Shown here piece by piece: positions 7,925-12,873 of a stretch of 12,873 nucleotides of DNA. A program made the position numbers and the translations under genes. The notes beneath the pieces were generated by a model. That model made no database searches and was not told the DNA's origin. It worked only from the letters and a program-made list of their open reading frames with translations. The stretch is from NCBI GenBank assembly GCA_028290125.1, contig JAQGKM010000081.1, positions 1 to 12,873 on the forward strand. Reading direction: 5' to 3'. This DNA is from Hyphomicrobiales bacterium. GTDB taxonomy: Bacteria; Pseudomonadota; Alphaproteobacteria; Rhizobiales; Beijerinckiaceae. Position 1 is the stretch's first letter. Each line of letters begins with the position of its first letter.

Positions 7925-8617
7925 TCAATGGATCATAGCGTTCAGAAGCACGCGCGCAACACGTCGGGCATCCTCGGCCATGGTGGTCAGCGTAAACATG
8001 ACAGCGAAGCAGCCTGCGGCCGCCAGTCCCGGCCACCGGTGCCAGGCGTTCTGGACCGAGGCATAGAGCGTCGGCCTGGACCCCGAGAATGCGTGCACGG
8101 CGATGGCCGACAGAACGCCGACAAGCGCGCCGGCCGCCACGTCGGTCGGGTAATGCAGTCCGACGAAAATGCGGGGGAGCGTCACGACGAAAATTGACCA
8201 TGCGAGACAAAAGGCGCCGAGCCGTCGTGAATAATAGAACATCGCGACCGTCAGGGCGAAAGCGAGCGCCGCGTGGTCGCTTGGAAATGAACTCCAGTGA
8301 TCGCCGGCGCTGATGTCTTCGGTGAAGCCGCCCATGCGCTCTTCCTGCAGTGGGCGCAAGCGAACAGGAAGAAGGTTTTGCGCGATACGCGAAACGAGCA
8401 ATGCGACAGCAATCGACACAAGCGCGTCCATCACATAGCGACGGCCTCGAAGTTCCGGATCGTTGAACCAGCAGTAGACGAGCACGGTGAACATCGGCAG
8501 CAATTTGACAGAATATAATTGTGCGCATGCTGTGAGAGCAGCCTGCAAGCTTGCGCTCTGTCCAGTGACACTTATTAGAAACGCTCTAATCTGCTGGTCG
8601 AGCGTAAAATCGAACAT
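7925..8617 (-). CDS. PAP2-family membrane phosphatase (BcrC/YbjG-like undecaprenyl-diphosphatase candidate)
   Basis: A 230-residue protein with about five or six membrane segments. All three phosphatase signature regions are visible. RLRP at 86-89 is motif one, without the usual distant Lys. SSFPSDHA (109-116) is motif two. PRIFVGLHYPTD (148-159), with Arg149, His155 and Asp159, is motif three. The Ser-Asp-His form of motif two is what PAP2-type undecaprenyl-diphosphatases such as BcrC carry. Such an enzyme would hydrolyse undecaprenyl diphosphate, or a related lipid phosphate, on the outer face of the membrane and return the carrier for glycan synthesis. It is the first gene of the minus-strand cluster. 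AAGGAG lies 13 bases upstream of the ATG, rather far, and CATAAT at 8660-8665 (minus strand) is a possible -10 element. A lipid A or phosphatidyl phosphatase role is possible too. Confidence 0.85.
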   Translation of the reverse strand: MFDFTLDQQIRAFLISVTGQSASLQAALTACAQLYSVKLLPMFTVLVYCWFNDPELRGRRYVMDALVSIAVALLVSRIAQNLLPVRLRPLQEERMGGFTEDISAGDHWSSFPSDHAALAFALTVAMFYYSRRLGAFCLAWSIFVVTLPRIFVGLHYPTDVAAGALVGVLSAIAVHAFSGSRPTLYASVQNAWHRWPGLAAAGCFAVMFTLTTMAEDARRVARVLLNAMIH

Positions 8618-9060
8618 GGCGGATCACGCGCTCCTTTTGCGGTCGGCATTCAACTACGAATTATGGAAGCGCGCAAAACGATCCGCGTCATATTCAGGAA
8701 ATGAATCTTTTTTTGTGAGCCGTTGTGGAGAACATGGATGTGGCGCGCATGGAAATTCGACACGCTGTGCGTATGACAAGATCGATTGCCTAGTTCTGAC
8801 GCACTTTGGCTGTCGTCGGGTTGGGTCGCCATGAAGTCCGCAACGCAATCAGCCCGGTAGATGAATTCAGGACGGTCAGTCGTTTCGTTCGTGAGGCTGC
8901 GCTGACATCGGATGATCGTGCGCTTCCACAATGTCGCGATGTCGTCGGCATGGCTGTCGCCGATAAATGACAACGCCCCGGTTGCAGGCCTGACCCGAAG
9001 GCGCGCCCCAGGCGGCGGCGATCGTCCGCTCTCAGCTTGGCTGGGCCCTAATGCCTTTGG
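8618..9060. other. Intergenic stretch without a convincing intact gene
   Basis: This is the larger part of the divergent gap between the phosphatase gene and the TRAP operon. The segment near 8640-8760 is clearly AT-richer than either flank (hand counts: 29 and 27 G/C per 60 bases at 8641 and 8701, against 43 of 60 at 9721). It probably holds the promoter of the minus-strand cluster. A minus-strand frame is open from about 9126 down to 8650 but has no good start or ribosome site; it contains FIGDSHADD and may be a decayed remnant. No stem followed by a T-run is evident. Confidence 0.5.
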
Positions 9061-9076
9061 ATAAGGGGGAGCAAAA

Positions 9077-9119
9077 CCTGCATACAGGCTACCTCTGTCT
9101 GGTATAAAGCCAGAACGAG
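9077..9119 (+). promoter_or_regulatory. Candidate promoter/operator region of the TRAP-matB operon
   Basis: Two imperfect dyads lie side by side. CCTGCATACAGG (9077-9088) is palindromic except for one pair. The second, at 9093-9119, has ten-base arms matching at eight positions (CTCTGTCTGG and CCAGAACGAG) around the spacer TATAAAG. TATAAA at 9103-9108 could be a -10 element; I see no good -35. GntR/FadR-family regulators often bind short dyads of this kind, and malonate operons are known to be controlled by such proteins. The link to a regulator is inference. Confidence 0.35.
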
Positions 9120-9161
9120 TCCAGTCCTAAGCTGGGCCGGACGGGCCGTACAGGTCCGCAC

Positions 9162-9167
9162 AGGAGG
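9162..9167 (+). promoter_or_regulatory. Ribosome binding site of the TRAP substrate-binding protein gene
   Basis: A full AGGAGG lies six bases before the ATG at 9174 and fixes this start, which also gives a complete twin-arginine signal peptide. Confidence 0.8.
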
Positions 9168-9173
9168 AAGCCC

Positions 9174-10193
9174 ATGTCATTCACGCGCCGCCACGTGCTC
9201 GCGGGCACGATTGCCGCCCCCGCCATTCTGACCTTCTCGGGCGCTCGCGCCGCCACGATGCTGAAGATCTCGCACCAATTCCCGGGCTCCAGCGGCAAGG
9301 ACGGCGATTTCCGCGACATTCTCTGCCGGCGCTTCGCCGACGAACTCGAGAAGAAGAGCGGCGGCGACATCGGCGCGCAGGTCTACGCCGGCTCGTCACT
9401 TATGAAGGTCAATTCGCAGGTGTCGTCGGTCCGCAAGGGCGCGCTCGACATGTCGCTGGTGCCGATCTCCTACGCCGGCGGCGAGATGCCGGAGGTGAAC
9501 ATCGGCCTGATGCCCGCGCTGGTGTCGTCCTACAAGCAGGGCGCGGCCTGGAAGACGGCGCCGGTCGGCAAGGAATTCTCCAAGTTCCTCAACGACAAGG
9601 GCGTGGTCATCGTCAGCTGGATCTGGCAGGCGGGCGGCGTCGCCAGCCGCACGCAGCCGCTGATCGCGCCAGAAGACGCCAAGGGGATGAAAATCCGGGG
9701 CGGCTCGCGCGAAATGGACATGATGCTGCAGGCGGCCGGCGCCGCGGTGCTGTCGCTGCCGTCGAACGAACTCTACGCCGCCATGCAGACGGGCGCCTGC
9801 GACGCGGGGCTCACGTCCTCGACGAGCCTGATCTCCTTCAAGCTGGAGGAAGTCGCCAAGCAGCTCACCACCGGTCGTGGCAAATCCTACTGGTTCATGC
9901 TTGAACCGCTGATCATGTCGAAGTCGATCTTCGACGGCCTGCCGAAGAAACAGCAGGATCTCATCATGGAGATCGGCGAGGGGCTTGAAGCCTATGGCCG
10001 CGAGGCCGCCATGGCGGACGACGATCTCGTGGCGAAGATCTACGAGAAGGCGGGCGCCAAGATCCACGACCTCGACGACGCCGTCCTCGAGAAGTGGCGC
10101 AAAATCGCCCGCGAGACGGCTTGGAAGGACTACGCGGGCAAGAACGCCAACAGCGCCAAGCTCCTCAAGATGGCTGAAGAAGTCCCCGCATGA
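9174..10193 (+). CDS. matP: TRAP transporter substrate-binding protein (DctP family), probably for malonate
   Basis: A 339-residue periplasmic binding protein. The N-terminus has a twin-arginine type signal (FTRRHVLAG, hydrophobic stretch, cleavage probably after ARA at about 26), so export may be through Tat. DctP-family marks follow: KISHQFPG at 31-38, KGMKIRG (170-176) with Arg175, the arginine that pairs with the substrate carboxylate in this family, and PSNELYAAMQTGACDAG (196-212). It would capture a dicarboxylate and deliver it to the membrane subunits. Malonate is suggested by the malonyl-CoA synthetase gene in the same operon; the symbol follows the Sinorhizobium meliloti matPQM locus and is by analogy. 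It has a strong AGGAGG site and overlaps the next gene by four bases. Confidence 0.85.
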   Translation: MSFTRRHVLAGTIAAPAILTFSGARAATMLKISHQFPGSSGKDGDFRDILCRRFADELEKKSGGDIGAQVYAGSSLMKVNSQVSSVRKGALDMSLVPISYAGGEMPEVNIGLMPALVSSYKQGAAWKTAPVGKEFSKFLNDKGVVIVSWIWQAGGVASRTQPLIAPEDAKGMKIRGGSREMDMMLQAAGAAVLSLPSNELYAAMQTGACDAGLTSSTSLISFKLEEVAKQLTTGRGKSYWFMLEPLIMSKSIFDGLPKKQQDLIMEIGEGLEAYGREAAMADDDLVAKIYEKAGAKIHDLDDAVLEKWRKIARETAWKDYAGKNANSAKLLKMAEEVPA

Positions 10194-10747
10194 GCGCGCA
10201 CGGGTTCGAATTGCCGGGGGCCGCGTCAGCGGCTCCCGAGCGGCTCGGCGGCGTTCTGGGCGCGGCGCAGCGTGCCCTGGCGGTGCTCAACAAGACCATC
10301 GTGGTGCTCGCCTCGATCGCGCTGATCGCCGCGAGCCTGATCCTCAGTTACAGCGTGGTCGTGCGCTATTACTTCAAGGCGGCGACCTATTGGCAGGATG
10401 AGGCTGCGGTCTTCCTGCTCGTCGGCGCGACGTTTCTGACCGCCGCCTATGTGCAGTCGCGCCGTGGCCATGTCGCCATCGATGCTGCGGTCGGCTTTCT
10501 GTCGCCCGCAGCCAACCGCATCCGGCTGCTGGCGGTCGATGTCGTCAGCTTTCTGTTCTGTGCGTTCTTCTCCTGGAAATCGTGGACGCTGTTCCATGAA
10601 GCCTGGGAAGACGGGCAGGTGACGTCTTCTACCTGGGGGCCGCCGCTGTGGATCCCCTATGCGGTCATGGCCGCCGGCATGAGCCTTCTGTGCGTCCAGA
10701 TCGCCTTGCAAATCCTTATTGCATCCAGGAATTCGGAGCGGGCATGA
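10190..10747 (+). CDS. matQ: TRAP transporter small membrane subunit (DctQ family)
   Basis: A 185-residue protein with an approximately 33-residue cytoplasmic N-terminal extension and four membrane segments near residues 35-57, 73-90, 112-130 and 153-175. The family pattern is seen in ATYWQDEAAVFLLVGATF (65-82) and in RRGHVAIDAA (91-100), a form of the DctQ 'hxxvd' stretch. DctQ joins with the large subunit to form the membrane part of the transporter. The gene begins in an ATGA overlap with the binding-protein gene and ends in another with the large-subunit gene, so translation of the three is probably coupled. Specificity for malonate is by context only. Confidence 0.85.
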   Translation: MSAHGFELPGAASAAPERLGGVLGAAQRALAVLNKTIVVLASIALIAASLILSYSVVVRYYFKAATYWQDEAAVFLLVGATFLTAAYVQSRRGHVAIDAAVGFLSPAANRIRLLAVDVVSFLFCAFFSWKSWTLFHEAWEDGQVTSSTWGPPLWIPYAVMAAGMSLLCVQIALQILIASRNSERA

Positions 10748-12102
10748 GCACGCTGTCAGTCGGTTTGATGTATGGCGGCGCGACGCTGTTCGCGATGTTT
10801 GCGGGCATGCCCATCGCTTTTGCGCTGGGCGCCGTCGCCGTCGTTTTCATGTATTTCTTCATGCCGGCCGCGTCGCTCGACACGGTCACGCAGAACGTCT
10901 TCGAGGAAATGGCCTCGATCACGCTGCTGTCGATCCCGCTGTTCATCCTGAAGGGCGCGGCCATCGGCAAGTCGCGCGCGGGGCAGGACCTCTATTCGGC
11001 GCTGCATGCGTGGATGCACCGGGTGCCGGGCGGACTTGGCATCGCCAACGTCTTCGCCTGCGCTCTGTTTGCCGCCATGGCGGGTTCGTCGCCCGCGACC
11101 TGTTCGGCCATCGGGTCGGCGGGGATTCCCGAAATGCGCAAGCGCGGTTATTCGCCGGGCTTCGCCGCCGGGCTGATCGCGGCGGGCGGAACGCTCGGCA
11201 TCCTGCTGCCGCCATCCGTCACGATGATCCTCTACGCCGTCGCCTCCGAGCAGTCGCTCGGCCGCCTGTTCCTGGCGGGCATCGGGCCGGGCATCCTGCT
11301 GGTCCTGCTGTTCGCCGCCTATGCGGTTTACCGCTTCCGGCAGGAATACAGGGCGGCGCGGGCCGAGTTCGAGCGCAGCGGACGCGACCACGCCATTCTG
11401 GAAAAGCACCAGTACACCATGGCGCAGAAGTTCAGCGTGCTGCCGCGCGTGCTGCCGTTCGTGCTGCTGCTGACCGGCGTCATGTTCGCGCTCTACGGCG
11501 GCTATGCGACGCCGTCCGAAACGGCCGGCCTCGGCGGACTGCTGGCGCTGGCGCTGATCGCCGTCATCTATGGCGTCTGGAAGCCGTCCGATCTCGAGCC
11601 GATCCTGTCGTCCACGCTGCGTGAATCCACCATGCTGATGATGATCATCGGCATGTCGCTTCTCTACTCCTACGTGATGAGCTACCTGCACATCTCGCAG
11701 GGCGCCGCGCAGGCGATCGTGGCGATGCAGCTCGACAAATGGCTGCTTCTGGCGACGATCCTCGTGCTGGTGGTGATCCTCGGCTTCTTCCTGCCGCCCG
11801 TGTCGATCATCCTGATGACCGCGCCGATCATCCTGCCGCCGATCCGCTCGGCCGGATTCGACCTGATCTGGTTCGGCGTGGTGATGACCATCGTGATGGA
11901 GCTGGGGCTGATCCATCCGCCCGTCGGGCTGAACATTTTTGTCATTCGCAACATTGCGCCCGATATACCTCTCAAGGAGGTCATCTACGGCACGTTGCCC
12001 TTCGTGGTGCTGATGATCGGAGCCGTCGTGCTCCTGTGCATCGCGCCATCCATCTCGACTTACTTGCCGGACCTCATCATGGGTCCGCCCAGCACACGCT
12101 AG
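10744..12102 (+). CDS. matM: TRAP transporter large membrane subunit (DctM family)
   Basis: A 452-residue protein with about twelve hydrophobic segments, which would carry out sodium- or proton-driven uptake. DctM landmarks are IPLFILKGAAIGKSR, AGSSPATCSAIGSAGIPEM and GGTLGILLPPSVTMILYAV in the first half and FLPPVSIILMTAPIILPP in the second. It is slightly longer than many family members because of a charged linker (EYRAARAEFERSGRD) between the two halves. I place the start at the ATG at 10744. It has GGAG five bases upstream, makes an ATGA overlap with the DctQ gene and gives the expected N-terminus. An in-frame ATG at 10648 lies deep in the DctQ gene and would add a non-family leader. Confidence 0.88.
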   Translation: MSTLSVGLMYGGATLFAMFAGMPIAFALGAVAVVFMYFFMPAASLDTVTQNVFEEMASITLLSIPLFILKGAAIGKSRAGQDLYSALHAWMHRVPGGLGIANVFACALFAAMAGSSPATCSAIGSAGIPEMRKRGYSPGFAAGLIAAGGTLGILLPPSVTMILYAVASEQSLGRLFLAGIGPGILLVLLFAAYAVYRFRQEYRAARAEFERSGRDHAILEKHQYTMAQKFSVLPRVLPFVLLLTGVMFALYGGYATPSETAGLGGLLALALIAVIYGVWKPSDLEPILSSTLRESTMLMMIIGMSLLYSYVMSYLHISQGAAQAIVAMQLDKWLLLATILVLVVILGFFLPPVSIILMTAPIILPPIRSAGFDLIWFGVVMTIVMELGLIHPPVGLNIFVIRNIAPDIPLKEVIYGTLPFVVLMIGAVVLLCIAPSISTYLPDLIMGPPSTR

Positions 12103-12111
12103 AGACCTGAC

Positions 12112-12873
12112 ATGAGCGACAATCTGTTCGACCGCCTCGTCCGCAACACGAAAGACACCGCCCGCACGGCGATCGAGAACGTGGATGGCAAGGTCTATTC
12201 CTATGGCGATCTGTTCGATCTCGCCGGGCGGCTCGCCAATGTGCTCGTGGCGCAGGGCGTGAAGCCGGGCGACCGCGTCGCAGTGCAGGTCGAAAAGTCG
12301 GTCACGTCGCTGATGCTCTACCTCGCGACGCTGCGCGCCGGCGCCGTCTATCTGCCGCTCAACACGGCCTATACGCTCGCCGAGCTGGATTATTTCATCG
12401 GCGATTCCGAGCCGTCGCTGATCGTCTGCGATCCGTCGTCGCAAAAGGGCATGACGGAGCTCGCCGCCAAGGTGGGCGCGAAGGTGCTGACGCTCGATCC
12501 GGCCGGGCAGGGCGCGCTGATGGAGGCCGCCGACAAGGCGCCTTCCGCCTTCGACACCATCGCGCGCAAGGGGGACGATCTCGCCGCCATTCTCTACACG
12601 TCGGGCACCACGGGCCGCTCCAAGGGCGCCATGCTCACGCATGACAATCTCTATTCGAACGCCGCGACGCTGGTCGACTACTGGCGCTTCACCAAGGATG
12701 ACGTGCTCATCCACGCGCTGCCGATCTATCACACGCATGGCCTCTTCGTGGCGACCAACGTGATCCTGTTCTCCGGCGCGTCGATGATCTTCCTGCCGAA
12801 GTTCGATCCGGAAAAGATCATGTCGCTGCTGCCGCGCGCGACCGCGCTGATGGGCGTGCCGACCTTCTACGTG
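12112..12873 (+). CDS. matB: Malonyl-CoA synthetase, 3' end cut off
   Basis: The frame is open from the ATG at 12112 to the last base, giving 254 codons, about half of the usual length of around 500. It belongs to the AMP-forming acyl-CoA synthetase family: the ATP-binding loop is LYTSGTTGRSKG (161-172), preceded by LPLNTAYTLAELDYFIGD (81-98). LPIYHTHGLFVATNV (203-217) is typical of MatB. The enzyme joins malonate and CoA with ATP use, producing malonyl-CoA, AMP and pyrophosphate in the cytoplasm. It follows the TRAP large-subunit gene after 9 bases with no strong ribosome site, so it is probably expressed from the same transcript. In related bacteria malonyl-CoA decarboxylase (matA) is a common partner; it could lie beyond the window. 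The C-terminal domain, with the catalytic lysine, is not visible. Confidence 0.88.
   Translation, partial: MSDNLFDRLVRNTKDTARTAIENVDGKVYSYGDLFDLAGRLANVLVAQGVKPGDRVAVQVEKSVTSLMLYLATLRAGAVYLPLNTAYTLAELDYFIGDSEPSLIVCDPSSQKGMTELAAKVGAKVLTLDPAGQGALMEAADKAPSAFDTIARKGDDLAAILYTSGTTGRSKGAMLTHDNLYSNAATLVDYWRFTKDDVLIHALPIYHTHGLFVATNVILFSGASMIFLPKFDPEKIMSLLPRATALMGVPTFYV

Noticed and set aside
9138..9158. Five-base inverted repeat CGGAC/GTCCG just before the ribosome site of the TRAP operon
   Set aside because: The stem is short and the 11-base loop is long; in GC-rich sequence this is expected by chance, and no riboswitch or attenuator pattern goes with it.
11974..11981. A perfect AAGGAGGT inside the DctM gene
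   Set aside because: It encodes part of the conserved LKEV segment and no gene start follows at a proper distance in any frame.
10648..12102. Longer start for the large TRAP subunit at 10648
   Set aside because: It would lie about 100 bases inside the DctQ gene and add a leader unlike the family. The ATG at 10744 has a ribosome site and an ATGA junction.
10756..12738. A 660-codon minus-strand open frame opposite the DctM gene and matB
   Set aside because: Its product is full of Arg, His, Asp, Gln and Gly with no domain pattern, as expected from the reverse of GC-rich codons. The plus-strand genes it covers have clear family motifs and operon spacing.

Overview
The window looks like a chromosomal segment of a high-GC alphaproteobacterium, probably of the Rhizobiales (Hyphomicrobiales). 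The reasons are the GC-rich codon use, the alphaproteobacterial-type malonate module on the right and the style of the envelope genes. The genus cannot be named from the sequence alone. I see no rRNA, tRNA, CRISPR array, insertion sequence or attachment site.

Left part (1-8617): an envelope glycan region. It opens with the 3' part of a plus-strand polysaccharide deacetylase (NodB fold). That gene converges, with only 10 bases between, on six minus-strand genes. In order of transcription these are a PAP2-family lipid (di)phosphatase resembling BcrC/YbjG, a family-2 glycosyltransferase, a multi-membrane GT-C glycosyltransferase, a DPM1-like polyprenyl-phosphate glycosyltransferase fused to a GtrA-type membrane domain, and two more GT-C glycosyltransferases. 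The fusion gene overlaps the next GT-C gene by four bases. My reading is as follows. The DPM-GtrA protein makes and translocates a polyprenyl-phosphate sugar. The GT-C enzymes use such donors on the periplasmic face to decorate a glycan, lipid or protein. The phosphatase recycles the lipid carrier. The acceptor and the sugars are unknown.

Middle (8618-9173): a 556-base divergent gap with no convincing intact gene. It is AT-richer near the phosphatase side (hand count 27 G/C of 60 at 8701-8760). It carries a possible decayed coding remnant and, next to the right-hand operon, two imperfect dyads close to a TATAAA element.

Right part (9174-12873): a tightly packed, more GC-rich plus-strand operon. 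It encodes a tripartite TRAP transporter (a Tat-type substrate-binding protein, then the DctQ-like and DctM-like membrane subunits), followed by the first 254 codons of a malonyl-CoA synthetase (MatB) that runs off the window. The subunits overlap by ATGA junctions and matB follows after 9 bases. By analogy with the malonate matPQM-matAB locus described in Sinorhizobium meliloti, this operon probably imports malonate and activates it to malonyl-CoA. The GntR-type regulator expected next to such a locus is not in this window.
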